Shown piece by piece: positions 11,641 through 23,084 of a stretch of 64,000 bases of DNA. Where the stretch lies: assembly GCF_003473485.1 (NCBI RefSeq), contig NC_053042.1, forward strand, positions 51,671,762 to 51,735,761, written 5' to 3'. A program made the translations under genes and the position numbers. Position 1 is the first letter of the stretch. The number at the start of each line of letters is the position of its first letter. The notes beneath the pieces were generated by a model. That model worked only from the letters and a program-made list of their open reading frames with translations, did no database searches and was not told the origin of the DNA. Source of the stretch: Medicago truncatula (taxonomy: Eukaryota; Streptophyta; Magnoliopsida; Fabales; Fabaceae).

Positions 11641-12036
11641 GTCATCACTTCATTACTCCATCACCCAAAACTAGCTTCATCTTGATACAACTCTTGTCAT
11701 CAAGAATTGGCAAGTTACCGAAGGAAGTGTCCATTGAAACTGGCCATTAGATCAGTGCAGCCTGCAAGATGCGCGCGCACAAACACACACTATTTTTGGA
11801 TCAAAGAGAGAAGGCTATTTATACCAGTTTGTTGGGGAGCAATACATTCACTTAATCCCACAATTGCAAAAGATAAAGATGAATTGTATTGATCACAATG
11901 ACATACATTTTATTTTATATAGCTCAAGTCCGACATCATATGGTCCATAAGCCAGTATACAAATTAACATTTATAACTAACTTCTTTAACTGTCACTAAC
12001 TACCATTGAGTTACTGCTACAACACAACATTGGTTA
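11641..12036 (-). mobile_element. Fossil Ty1/copia-like LTR plus leader and gag-start fragment
   Basis: Minus-strand sequence from about 12036 has the look of a legume Copia LTR (TGTTG start, TATATAAAATAA box, AATTCATCTTTATCTTTTG). It is followed by a leader and a stretch resembling the start of a Copia gag (NLPILDDK, KMKLVLG). It is broken and short: no protease, integrase or reverse transcriptase and no second LTR. Probably old. Family assignment is by pattern only. Confidence 0.4.
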
Positions 12037-12128
12037 ATTGGTAGAGTGGAAGTGGGCGCTGGTAAAAAGATTTTCATTTGCCATTTCTCAATTTACACAT
12101 ACTAACTGGAAAAAGATTTTCAATATGA

Positions 12129-12524
12129 TCAAATGTAGAGAATAAAACAGCAACTAACTTTCATTTCTAAATATGAAGAGTATGCCGACATTAGCATAAA
12201 TGAATTATCATTGTACCTCGCCATGATAAAATATCCGCTAGAAATCGTAACATAGGCAGAGTGGAAGAAGTACTTCCCCATCTTCGAGCAATAAACTTTT
12301 TGGTTGGGTATGCTAATAAAGGAAAATGATCCCTTAGGATGACACGAAATTTGAAGAAGTAAAGGTTCTTGGGATGCCAAGAAATTTCTCGAGTAAATTT
12401 TATGAAATGTCCTCCAATTCTTGCACACACCAGCAAATTGAAAGTGGTCGACAAAATCTAGTGTTTTGGAAATGATATCAAGCACATCCCACGGAAGTTT
12501 ACGGTTCTCTTGTACCATCTTCAC
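12129..12524 (-). pseudogene. F-box protein N-terminal fragment
   Basis: The minus-strand frame encodes about 131 residues. KLPWDVLDIISKTLDF, then FAGVCKNWRTFHKIY, form an F-box (about residues 8-50), the part that binds SKP1 in SCF ubiquitin ligases. SFISIPNQKVY and the following segment resemble the start of the DUF295/kelch-like region of legume F-box proteins. Full-length relatives are 350-400 residues; here similarity stops near SAYSSYLEMK. A CAG before GTGAAGATGG at about 12526 could be a splice acceptor, so a small upstream exon is possible. No continuation was found downstream, where a Copia-like fossil lies. Probably a truncated copy of a large legume family. Confidence 0.7.
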
Positions 12525-12539
12525 CTGTTTTCCTTTGTA

Positions 12540-14397
12540 TCATAATATTGACAATATTAGGTGATTTCTAGGATATTTGTTTACATGAAACATAAGATAC
12601 TTGTTACCCCATTTTCCCCAAACAAAAATCCATATCAACGTAAAATACAAATATGTGTGATCCTCTTCTCTTTTTTTATTCTTCTTTTTTTTCCTTGTCA
12701 GTAGTATATTTTCTCATTATTGTGATCATGGATCATGCCAATGTATAGCAAACAATAGATATTCATTTTCGTCCACATAAAAATAATTAACAATAAACCT
12801 AAAATCATTAAATTTTAGGCATGACATGTTATTGACCCCTACTCCCCGACAAAGAAAAATGAAAAGGTCGAGTAGCGAGGAAAAAATATTTTCATGCATT
12901 TCCCATACAGTCATGTGAGAAATAACAAATATACCAAGAATCAGTAAAAGATGCTAGAATGGAATTTTACTCAAAACCCTAAAGTAGTGTGGAAAAATAT
13001 CTCCAAAACATCTCCATGAATAGAAAGGTTGAAAACAAACAGATAAAACCATTTATGTTAAAATATAGTCTCTCTTCTAATCTTAGCACACGTCCATACA
13101 ACAATAAAATATAGTCTTTCAAAATTGAAGTGCCGCAATTAGAATCAACAACAAGTTTTCTAACCAAAAAGGTAAATATAGTTTACCTAATCATAATTTG
13201 TGTGCGGACAGTTAACACCACCTATCTGACCCTTACTATATTCCTTAGCTTTTAGATTTTTTGTTTATTTTCTTTGAAAAAATTTCACTACATGAAATGT
13301 TTGGCACCCCCAATTTTAAATCCTCGACTCCACCTTCTAGTTTGAGATGATGGCACAGGCAAGCATCAAACATGTGAGATGAGAACAAATGGATAAAGTT
13401 AATATGGGTGGTAAAAAAACAAGAAATTAAACTTCAAATTAAAGGGCAAATATTGGTGGATGATAGGATCACAACTCATGTTTATCCTAGAAAGAGATAG
13501 CAAGGGTAGAAATTAAAAATGGCATTACAGCATGTGGTAGAAACATGGTGGATATAAATAACCAAAAAAAAAAAAAAAAGTGCAGAAAAGTATCAACATA
13601 TGAGAAGAGCATTGTATGGATAATGATAAATTACTAACCAGTGGTCTCCAAAATTAAACTTGTATGCTCTTGATGCAGCTTCCTCACTTTTGCTTTGAGT
13701 ATGTTTAAAACCTGGCCATGCCCTTTTAGGACTTGTACGGGTTATTCCAACCTGGTAATCCTCTTTTTAACAATGACAACCACTAAATATCATCAACACG
13801 GCAGGGGGTTGTTTGTTAAGAGCGACTGAACGAGGGACACACGCAAGCCATATCACAACGACGTCGCTTGGAAGTTTGTCATCTTCAAACCCAATATTGC
13901 ATTTGTCAACTTTCTTTATCTCTCTACGCCGCTTTCATCATCTTTCTCAAACTATCCACAATGGAGACTCTAGATCTTAAACGGATCCCACATTGATACA
14001 TCATTTTTTTTTTAATAATAATATCTAATAGCTACCCAACCACTTCAATGGAGATCTTATAACAATAACTATTTATTTAAGACAATATTATAGGGGTTTC
14101 ACTAATAACTCCAATAGCAACTCAAATAATAATTATTTTATTTAAAAGTGGTTTGAGGTAATGAGGGTCTTAAGAGACCCCTAATTTTTTGTCCACATTG
14201 GAGTACCTATTAGGTACTGGATCTTAAATAGTAAATGATGGTCTTATTTTCTCAAACCCAAATATGTTATTAAATTTTGACACACTTTTTCTTATTTATT
14301 ACTTTTAAATTTTTGATTCCCTTTCGTGATTTTGAGGCCCTAAAATTGTGAGACCACTATGGTTGTGATTTTGTCATTTTTGATCCTTATTTCATAC
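12540..14397. other. Intergenic, no gene recognised
   Basis: AT-rich. At about 13980-14240 is a weak MITE-like stretch (CAATGGAGATCTTATAAC near the left, GAGACCCC and CATTGGAGTACC at the right). A plain poly(A) run lies at 13563. Short frames in both strands resemble nothing known to me. Confidence 0.4.
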
Positions 14398-14583
14398 CTA
14401 TGAAGCATGGATACAGACACGGATACCAGACACGACACAGACACTGACACGCCGACACAATAATAATTTAAAAAAATCACATAATTCAGTGTAATTACAA
14501 GTGTCGGTGTCGTGTCGGTGTCGGACACGACACATGTCTGACATCGGGACACGCCTAATCCGAGGAGTGTCCGTGCTTCATAG
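14398..14583. mobile_element. hAT MITE with perfect 8-bp TSD
   Basis: 186 bp. TIRs CTATGAAGCATGGATAC and complement of CTATGAAGCACGGACAC, flanked by identical TTTCATAC at 14390-14397 and 14584-14591. The interior is rich in GTGTCGG/GACACG motifs. Confidence 0.88.
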
Positions 14584-14692
14584 TTTCATACATATACAAT
14601 TGTAGAGTTTGTACCAATGAAGTTAAAAAAAATGGTGAAAAAGATGAGTTGGGCGATGATGAAACAAAACCGCATGAATGGATGAGCGTGAG

Positions 14693-14965
14693 CACCACAA
14701 GAAAATTGGGTTTTATCGTCAGCTGAAAAATGGATGCTAGAAGAAAAATTGGGGACACTAATAACCTTTAAGCGTCAGTATAAAGTCCAAAAAAATGACG
14801 ACAATAAAGTTTGGATGCTAAACACTAGCTTCCAATTGAAGCTAAAATAGTATTTACAAAAGTGGACGCTAAAGTTGAAGCTAAATGTATATTAAAACAT
14901 CTAAATACATACACTATTTAGCTTCAGAATTTGTTGACGATAAATTTAGCGTCTGTAAGATGTAA
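14693..14965. mobile_element. CACTA transposon end fragment
   Basis: Starts CACCACAAGAAAATTGGG then TTTTATCGTC, close to the CACTACAAGAAAA terminus of plant CACTA (En/Spm) elements. It is followed by repeated GACGCTAAA / GAAGCTAAA / TTAGCGTC motifs like CACTA subterminal repeats. The opposite end was not found. Confidence 0.55.
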
Positions 14966-15485
14966 ATGTTAGGATCAACTTTTAAAAAACTAAATTCCAA
15001 CTATTTATTAAAAATTATATATTTAATGTAAAATGCATAAGTTATCGTACAAACTTACTATTTTAACTTATTAACATGTGTAAATTTGCATATGATATAA
15101 AAACTCTTTTGTCCATAAAAAAATAAAAAACTCTTTTATCTAAAAATTAAAAACATGTTGTAGAAAAATAAGAGAATTGTTATTTGAACAACTATTTTTG
15201 TTTGACAACTTGTGGGACAACCAAAATATACAAAGAAATATGAGTATTGACACAAAAATCAAAATAATAAAGAGAAAATAAAAATACATATAAATAGGTT
15301 CATGGGAGTAGTTAAAGTTGGGTCCAAGCAAAACACGGGCTTAAATAACCCATGGACTTTTTATACGGGCTGACTTTGGGCCAAGTGGTGGACGGTTTCC
15401 CGCCATAATCCTGCAAATGCAACGCAACCCGTTTCATTTGAGACGAAGAAGAAGAGGATAACAATGAGAAATTGAATTGGTACAA

Positions 15486-18400
15486 ATGTTGCAAACCCTA
15501 GTAGTTCCCGCAAGGTTTCGCTTCGCAAATCGAATATCTCTCCGTCGAAGCTTGAGCAGAATTCGTTCATTCAATTCCGATTATGGAGATCAGTCTCGTG
15601 GTGGGCTCCCTCGATTCTACTCTGAAATTCTTCCTCCTTCAAAGGCATGCGCTCTTATCTAATATCTCACGAATTTTACTATTAATGTTAGGTTTACCTT
15701 CAATTTGTGATTTTTTTCAGTTGATAACGCCCCTCCCTGTTCAGTCTACTCATTGAGCTGGGTTTTCGCAAAATTTCTTAATTTTAAGGGTTTACTAATA
15801 ATTCATTTAACTTTTTCAAAAAACTCTTCATTCAGGGTAATGTTATTCGTGTTAAAGGCGATGAATTCTGGCACATGACTAAAGTATTGAGGCTCTCCAC
15901 CAATGCTAGGTAATTTGTTTGTTTTTTCACAATTAATTTTATCCTTCAAATTGTTTTTTTTTTTAATGACTATAAATGCACTCTGGAAACCACAGTAGAT
16001 TGAATGTTGAACATTGCATGCCTGCAAATCTTGTGTGTATGTTATTAAGTGCTAATTCTTTTTTCATGCGGAAATGGGAAGAGGGTTGGAGAGTTTTGGC
16101 TTTATTTGGTGAGTAAATAATGACAGATAGCACATAAACTAACTTTTATCGCATGGATAGGTGTGGCAAAGTGGGCTGCGCCGAGGTCTAGAATCACAAT
16201 TAGAGTGTAAATTGCAACTACATATCACAATATATGTATCACAATTATACCCTGCACTGCAGTGTCAGATTTTAATGCAATTTATACCGAGTGCCTAGTG
16301 CCATGCCTTTCTCATGCAATTTCTAACAGAACTAGCAAGCAGGGAGTAAGTACTTAAAATTAAGTAATAGGCAGATTCATTGGAAAAAAAATGACAGTTT
16401 TTTTTTAAAGTTTTAATTAGCCCATGTGACAGGTCACCCGTGACTGCCCCGATATTTCAGCAGGCTAAATGGTGGGGTGAGTTGAAAATTCCAACTCAAC
16501 CTGCCAAATATAGGGGGTTAAATGGGCTGGCCCGACAGGCTTGGCCTATTTTTCCACCTCTGCGGATAGTTGATAAACCAGCTGTTCAATTTGTAGTGTT
16601 AAGGTAAAATTAGCGGATTAACTACATTATAAATATGAAATGAAATGACATAACATAAAATAGGTATGTTAATTAACATATAATTTTTTTCAATTAAGAT
16701 GGTAGGGTAAAATTGTTAGAAAAAATGATACTCCCTCCGTTATGAATTATAAGCAAATTTGACTTTTTAGGTTCATTCATTTAATGATGTATGTGGTCCA
16801 TAATATAGATCACATACATCATTAAAAGAATGATCCTAAAAAGTTAAATTTGCTTATAATTCATAACAGATGGAGTAAGCTTTAAGCTATATATAAGCTG
16901 GTAAAAATAAGTTAAAAGCTTGCGAAGAACAAATGTTGCCAAACATGTCTGTTTTGGTCAAAAGAACTTATAAGCTCAAAATCTTGACATGCCAAACACA
17001 TCCTTTACATCGGCAGTTGGTTTTCAATGATTTCTGTCAAAATTTTGATTCTATTTTTGTCATGGTTATTACCCAATGTTATAGCCTATGTCTCGGTTCC
17101 TATCTAGCATTGTGATCTTGAAAACTTTTTGATTATGATTCAAATTGCGATGATCAAGGGTACAACTCTTCAATGGAAAAGGAGGTTTGGTAGAAGGATG
17201 CATACAGAACATTGACCGCACTGGACTTGATTTTATTGCATTGACTGATCTGAAGTTAGTGCCTCCACAAAATTTTCAATTGCATGTATTTTCTGGTTTT
17301 GGTAAGTTCTTTTATTTTCTATTAAAACAAAAATTATTTATGATTTTTTTTTTAACACTTGACTGTTGACTCCCCACCCAACTTTTCACATGTTGAGAAT
17401 CTAACAGGTACTCTGAAGGGTGGGCGCGCTGACTGGCTTGTAGAGAAGTGTACAGTATGTTTCCATAGCATATTGAAATTTTATCTGGTTAGATTACCAC
17501 TTCTATATGTAACAGTTGTTTTTCTTCCATTCATGACTTCCATAGGAACTTGGAGCCAGTAGTGTTACTCCGCTATTGACTGAACGTTCTCCGTCAATCT
17601 CAGAAAATCGGGTGGACAGACTGGAACGTGTCATTTTAGCGGCATCTAAACAATGTAACTGTTCTTTTGCATGAGGTTAAACATTTATTTTGCTCATTTC
17701 TGAAATTTTTTTGGCCTATTTTGACCGAAGTTTTAAAGTTGGGTCTAAAATGAAGGGTGGCCCATTTCGATTTTGGTCAGTGAACCTTCTATTTTTGCCT
17801 GTTTTTTAGGTCAAAGACTGCATGAAATGATCCTGAAACCTCCTGTAGAGATTGGTGATATTTTGCATCTTGTAAGTTCTCCATTCTAACTACCTGGCGA
17901 GAAAGTTGGCATAAATTTAAGTTGTTTGAGAAGAATTTTGACCAGTGCATTGTAGTAACCTATTAACATCCATAATTCCTTCTATTTACTAGTGATATCT
18001 TTGTTATTTTCCTTTTTTTTTCTTGGAATTCTGTGTTAAACACCTAAGCTAGGGATTTGATTCCATTGGTGTTGCATGTTAGTAATTTAATATATGTGGT
18101 TACATAGTCAATTTGTGAATTATGCTCATCGAATTCCAACACTTTTCTTCTATGTTCATAACTTAACCTATTTTCTGTAACTTAGATTGCGCAATCAAAG
18201 CTATCTCTTGTTGCAACAGCAGAAGCAACTCCTGTTCTTAATGCATTGACGTCACCAGAAAAGGAAACTAGTGGCTTAATCGTAGTCGGGCCAGAGGGCG
18301 GTTAGTATACTTAATAAGTCTAATTTCACTTTTTTGTTTTGCCACATGTCTGGACATGAATGGACATTTGGATTGATAAGGTGATAAGACGAGTTTAGTT

Positions 18401-18982
18401 GTAAGGTACATTCTCCCTGTTTTTTCCGGGGCTAAAATGAAAACCTGTGATTAGCAAATAGACAATAGTTGTTGTGTTTCTAGGGAGGGTATAAATATAT
18501 TAGGGTCCATTTACTTTAAATGTTTCCTATTTTCTTTTTTATTTCAACTAATAAACATAAGATAATATAGATCCAATATATTTCTCACTATTTTCATTAC
18601 AAATTTTGAAAATGTCAAAATATTGTATTATTGTTTTTGAAAATACATTCAATCAAGCTTTCTATCACAATTGTCAACTGCATGAGTCTTCCTTCTCCTT
18701 ATTAGCAATTTAAATTGAACATAAGTTTTAGTAAATGATAACTGATAATATTTCCAGAAAGTAAAGGAGCCTTATTTTTTCTGCTGAAAGTTCAAGTGAT
18801 GCTAATTCATGTTGTATTGGATGCCTGCAGATTTCACTGAGAAAGAAGTGAATATGATGATGGAAGCAGGTGCTAAAGCTGTTAGTCTTGGACCTCATCG
18901 TCTTCGGGTTGAAACTGCCACGATAGCACTTCTGACTACTGTTATGTTATGGTCCGACTCTAAGCAAATTTCTGTCTCTTGA
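15486..18982 (+). CDS. rsmE: RsmE-family 16S rRNA m3U1498 methyltransferase, organelle-targeted
   Basis: SPOUT-class enzyme; bacterial RsmE methylates N3 of U1498 in small-subunit rRNA, so this nuclear copy probably acts in plastid or mitochondrial ribosomes. Eight exons: 15486-15644, 15836-15909, 17159-17301, 17408-17454, 17546-17654, 17810-17871, 18186-18300, 18831-18982. They join in frame to 286 residues. The N-terminus (MLQTLVVPARFRFANR, Arg/Ser-rich, few acids) looks like a transit peptide. GDEFWHMTKVLRL and LFNGKGGLVEG form the PUA-like N-domain. GGRADWLVEKCTELG, LIVVGPEGDFTEKE and SLGPHRLRVETA form the trefoil-knot SAM-binding region; bacteria usually have GPEGG where this has GPEGD. 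Intron 1 starts with GC, not GT. Intron 2 carries two transposons. The start is the first ATG in frame. Confidence 0.93.
16158..16561. mobile_element. hAT-like element in RsmE intron 2
   Basis: Left end TAGGTGTGGCAAAGTGGGC and right end GGCCTATTTTTCCACCTCT are imperfect complements of the TAGxGGTGGCAAAxxGGC hAT type. The target duplication is blurred (GCATGGAT against TGCGGATA). The interior is non-coding. Confidence 0.6.
16731..16875. mobile_element. Stowaway MITE in RsmE intron 2
   Basis: Starts CTCCCTCCGTTATGAATTAT with a complementary right end, and TA on both sides (16729-16730, 16876-16877). The 145 bp folds into one long hairpin. Confidence 0.88.
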
Positions 18983-19399
18983 CTCATCTGTATATGTATG
19001 TCCGGTGAGGCATGATTATGTTCTGGAAACAATTTATATTTTGTATCAATTGTCTGTTAGATTTAATTAGACTAAACAGACATTTGGGATGAAGATGACA
19101 TTTCTCTATTTGAGTTTGGGAAACAGAGAAAATGCATTGAAGGTTTAGGTCTTAACCTTATTTTATTGAGAGGATTAACATGCTTTAAAACTTTGGGTCA
19201 ATTGATGAAATCCAACTTTGATAAAAGAGTAATTTGAATATACACGGAGTTAGAAGTATAACTTGTTATGATATTTTTTCTTCTTCCGAGTTTCATGCAA
19301 GTCGTACCATGTATATGACTTGACATGTTTTTTCAGAGTTATTTGCAAGCTGGTATCATGTGCACTAATGCATTTCTGTATGCATCTTATCTGCCTCGC

Positions 19400-19520
19400 A
19401 GGTTGGACCATTGAAATGACCTACATAGATCGTGAAGCAAACATTTGTGTTGATGCCCTTGCTTTAAGAAAACATGAAGTAGATTTCTGTTTACTTGTGT
19501 TGAATGCTGTTACAGCTAGT
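19400..19520 (+). pseudogene. RNase H-domain (RVT_3) fragment
   Basis: Reading GWTIEMTYIDREANICVDAL resembles the C-terminal helix region (YREANxxADAL) of plant RNase H domains found in LINE polyproteins and in free-standing copies. Nothing upstream continues the domain, so it is a relic. Confidence 0.5.
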
Positions 19521-19611
19521 AATAGTTTACTCCTGACTCGAGGGGTGCATGTTAATCTAGTGTCATGCCGTAGTCCTGTTTGTACACGGATCCTCTCCTT
19601 CTCCCTCACAT

Positions 19612-19776
19612 ACTTGTCATCTGAAGATTTTTTTTCTAAAAGTGACAGTAAGTCTGAACAGGTATGAATAAGTTTTAATGTCGGACAAAAAATATGATTA
19701 GTGATAACAGTACAATTGTAAAAACTCGCATACTTGTCATCTCAAGATTTTTGGTCTAGAAGTGATAGTAAGTCTA
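19612..19776 (+). repeat. Direct duplication of 44 bp
   Basis: ACTTGTCATCTGAAGATTTT through GACAGTAAGTCT at 19612-19656 recurs at 19732-19776 with a few changes, 120 bp apart. Confidence 0.7.
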
Positions 19777-20560
19777 TTGTTAATTGTTGCCTTTCACTTA
19801 GACCTGTGTTAAATTTTGGGTCGAAGATACATGTTTAATAAACTATTATATTAATATATATAAGATACGAGTTTAATAAACTATTATAATAATATATACT
19901 CAATGTGTGTTTGTTTTCACGGTGGATACCCACCAAACCAACGTTTTTCCAAACTCTCCAAATTGGAGCTTCTCTATTTTCACTTTGGGACTACCTTGGG
20001 GCGCGAAATTAAAGGATACAACGTGTTTCCAAACAGATGCTTAGACACATTACAAGAGATCTACTTAATTCAAAGTAATTATTAAATTTACCTACAATCA
20101 AAGTAATTATTAAATTTTTAGTCTGTAATTTTTTTTGTATTGTCCAAATTTCTCTTCAAATTATCCTCACTGCCAAACATAATGAGCATACATGACTTCC
20201 TATAGCTGTCTGTCCTTTAGTTATGATTAGCCAGTTCTATGTTATACTAATAACTTAAAAGTGATTAATCAAAAAAAGTTCTTTATATTATGCTTGTGTT
20301 ATTCTCTCAGTGTTCAACGTGAAAAATTTATGATTCTTTAATTAATCATGATCTATCTCTAGCCTAATTGAATTTTTTGAGATAATGTTGGCAAAGTTAG
20401 TTGGTTTATATGGATCACTGTCACTTTCTCGTTAGTACACACCTAACGTCAGTTAATATAATCAAATCCTGATTAGTTTATACTGGTACTCAACAATTCA
20501 CATTATTGTGTATTTTTAGTATTTGATATTTGTTTATTCATGTCGTGAATCGCACATCAT
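19777..20560. other. Intergenic, possible MITE remnant
   Basis: No gene. GTGTTTGTTTTCACGGTGG near 19908 and CGTGTTTCCAAACAGATGC near 20020 look like the ends of a small dispersed repeat. CAAAGTAATTATTAAATTT is duplicated at about 20072 and 20100. Confidence 0.35.
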
Positions 20561-20808
20561 TTAATATAGTATCCAACTTCCTTTGGATGTTCTCATACAT
20601 ACATACGGTCATACCTTACTGTCCAGAGCAAATTAAAATGTAAGTAACAGCTCCACCACAACAAATTACTCTGCAAAAGTCCACTCCTCGTACAACACGA
20701 GTGCACCACACGACCATTTGCAACTTCCTTTTTATGACACAAACCTTTGTTCCAGGTAGCTAGATTTTCAATTAATTGTGAGGGATACATTAGTTTAAGA
20801 TAGGAACC

Positions 20809-21210
20809 ATGACAAAGAAAACAGCCAAGGAAAGTAAGCTTAAGCACTTCATATTAGGCCCTGTAAGAATTCTAAAGAAAGCAAGGCAATTTTATATGAA
20901 AAGTGTTATTGAATGTGCTGGAGGGTATGGTGTTGGAGCTGCAAATCACATTCCATACTTGCCTAAGCCAAACAACATCAACACGAATGGAGGAAATCAT
21001 ATTGCATCGAGGCAAAAACAATCAAATTTGGGGTATAAAAGCAATACTGAGGTGAAAAAGATGGGTAAGATTGACGAGGATCAACCTTGTCATTTTGAGA
21101 GCAATCAAATTGGTTTCAAAACCAATCTTTTGCATTTGATTCCATCAAGAAGGAGCAGTGCTGCCAAGAATCCAAACGTACGTATATATAACATCATCAA
21201 TGAAGATTGA
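20809..21210 (+). CDS. Plant-specific small basic protein of unknown function
   Basis: Single-exon frame of 133 residues from the first ATG. The N-terminal block, residues 10-40, is Lys/Arg-rich: KLKHFILGPVRILKKARQFY then KSVIECAGGYG. It recalls an uncharacterised plant family with a conserved LxxPxRxLxKARDxYxxSxxxC motif, as far as I remember. The middle is Asn/Gln-rich and low complexity. A basic Ser patch (LIPSRRSSAAKNP) near residue 115 is typical of these proteins. No signal peptide, membrane segment or known enzyme motif. The family's function is unknown to me. The nearest neighbours are RsmE upstream and MRS2 downstream on the same strand, with no sign of co-function. Confidence 0.65.
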   Translation: MTKKTAKESKLKHFILGPVRILKKARQFYMKSVIECAGGYGVGAANHIPYLPKPNNINTNGGNHIASRQKQSNLGYKSNTEVKKMGKIDEDQPCHFESNQIGFKTNLLHLIPSRRSSAAKNPNVRIYNIINED

Positions 21211-21792
21211 AGGGTGACATGAAGAAAATAAAGACACATATTGTAGCCCAAGAAAAGAAAAGAAAAGAAAAGGTGAGTGAGCATGCACTTGCTGGAATAA
21301 TTTGAGCGATTATCAAGATCAAGAGTGTAGTAGACTCTAGATTAATAATTCAACCTTTGCTTTCCCTAAAGTATACTACCCTGTATTTAATTTTGCAATC
21401 TGCAATTTCATGACTATTAAGGCTTCAAAGAAAGATTTATTAGCGATAATGTGATTGTGGGTATGTATGTGGATCTTGTTATGTGTTAAGATTTGTTTTA
21501 CTTTTCTATCCTATCATAAAAGTGATTTGTTTTACTTTTAATCTTAAAAAGAAAAAATTTATTTTACTTTTCGGGTGAAGTGTTAAATTTATCGAGAAGC
21601 ATTGCTATTTATCTATCTAGAGAGTTTTTATCCGAAATTGATCCAAAAAATGTTTCAGTCAATTAAATTTCTTATTGGCTGGAAATTAAGGGAGGTAATC
21701 AAATGTAATTAAGAAAAGGTGTTGAGCAATTATACTCTCGAGAAATTTTCGTGATACTTTTCTCGTGTATCTATTAATTCCCTTGATTCATA
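21211..21792. other. Intergenic
   Basis: 3' flank of the preceding gene. An (AAAAG)n tract lies at about 21253-21270. A segment at 21295-21350 is shared with 4530-4600. Confidence 0.5.
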
Positions 21793-22114
21793 CTCCCTCT
21801 GTCCTAAAATATAAGTAAAAAAATCTCATATTCTATCTTAAAATATAAGCAAAAAAGATCAATTTTTATGCTATTATTATGTTTTTTCAAACAAATCATC
21901 TTTTCCAATGTAAAATTAAATACAAATTGTATTCAATTTGTTCTCCTTTTTATTTTCTCCATAATTTTTAACTAATGAGAATTATTTTTATATCTTTCCA
22001 AAAAACTTACTTCAAGAAAAACACAAAAAATAATACCTCAAATCACTAAATGTTAGTTTTCTTAATAAGTGTGAATTACTGTTTTTTGCTTATAAAATAA
22101 TAGGACAGAGGGAG
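21793..22114. mobile_element. Stowaway MITE
   Basis: CTCCCTCTGTCCTAAAATAT at the left and its complement at the right (AATAGGACAGAGGGAG), with TA flanks at 21791-21792 and 22115-22116. 322 bp, AT-rich core. Confidence 0.85.
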
Positions 22115-22365
22115 TATGTGTTTGACATTGTTGTTGATATTATTTCTCTATTTTAGTTCAATATTCCAAGTTCCAACACCAAATGTTTCATTATATGCGC
22201 CTCACCGGTCATAACAATGGTTTTTCTTTTTACTGTTAGATCATAACTTAATGTTAAACGTCAATTACTTAAAACAAAAGTGGTTTTTCACGTAGCAGTT
22301 GGTAATTACTCACTAAACCATGAACAATTTTTTTAGAGATGATTTTAGCAGGGTTGTTTGCAATT

Positions 22366-22386
22366 TTTTTTTTTTTTTTTGAGGGA
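22366..22386 (-). mobile_element. Micro-retroposition scar (21 nt)
   Basis: Poly(T) followed by GAGGGA, between two perfect 19-bp copies of AGCAGGGTTGTTTGCAATT (22347-22365 and 22387-22405). Read on the minus strand, the insert is TCCCTC plus poly(A). Confidence 0.75.
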
Positions 22387-22984
22387 AGCAGGGTTGTTTG
22401 CAATTCTGTTAGGGTTGATTTTGAGGTAAAGAGTCGTTAAATTCAAAGGCTAAATTAACATATAGTTTGGTTTAGTTAGATTGCTTCAAAAAAATCTGAT
22501 TCCATAAGATCATACGTGGTTTATGTAGGATTGTTCATTTCATTTTTATCAACACATAATTATATGCCAACAAATTGCTTTCTACTATCTTAAATTCAGA
22601 TTAGGTATCACGTTATTGTTGTTGTATTTGATAGTCTTGCGATTCAAATTTTTTGATAAAAATAGAACCTACATTTTGATTTTGGTAAATTCATAAAGTC
22701 ACGGTGCCACCATGCAATTTAAAAAAAACTTAGGTTAGTTGCTTATGTAAAGTTGCCCTCAAATTAGTACTAGGAACACACCAAAAATATCGATCTGACA
22801 AACAACCAAATATACGCTAGATATGGTAAAATGTCTTTTTGTTGAATACAATGAATCAAGGTCAAATATGGAAAAAAATAAAAAATATAAAAAAAGGAAA
22901 TAAACTTGACAATTATTTTTTTTTAATTAATATATGTAAATATACTTTACTCTTTTTATTTTAAATAATATACTTTGCTCTTAT

Positions 22985-22991
22985 TATAAAA
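22985..22991 (+). promoter_or_regulatory. Putative TATA box of MRS2
   Basis: TATAAAA about 95 bp before the MRS2 ATG. Confidence 0.5.
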
Positions 22992-23084
22992 GGTAAAAGG
23001 TTTGTATCATATAAATTTATAAAAAATGTTACAACACTCACTTTAACATTTTCTCTTGGAACACTCTCTCTTTCATTGGAGAAG

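Noticed and set aside
11641-12036. Complete LTR retrotransposon
   Set aside because: Only an LTR-like piece and a gag-start-like stretch; no second LTR or pol region, so recorded as a fossil fragment.
20072-20119. Micro-insertion candidate (CAAAGTAATTATTAAATTT repeated)
   Set aside because: The spacer lacks a poly(A) or poly(T) tail; simple slippage duplication is enough.
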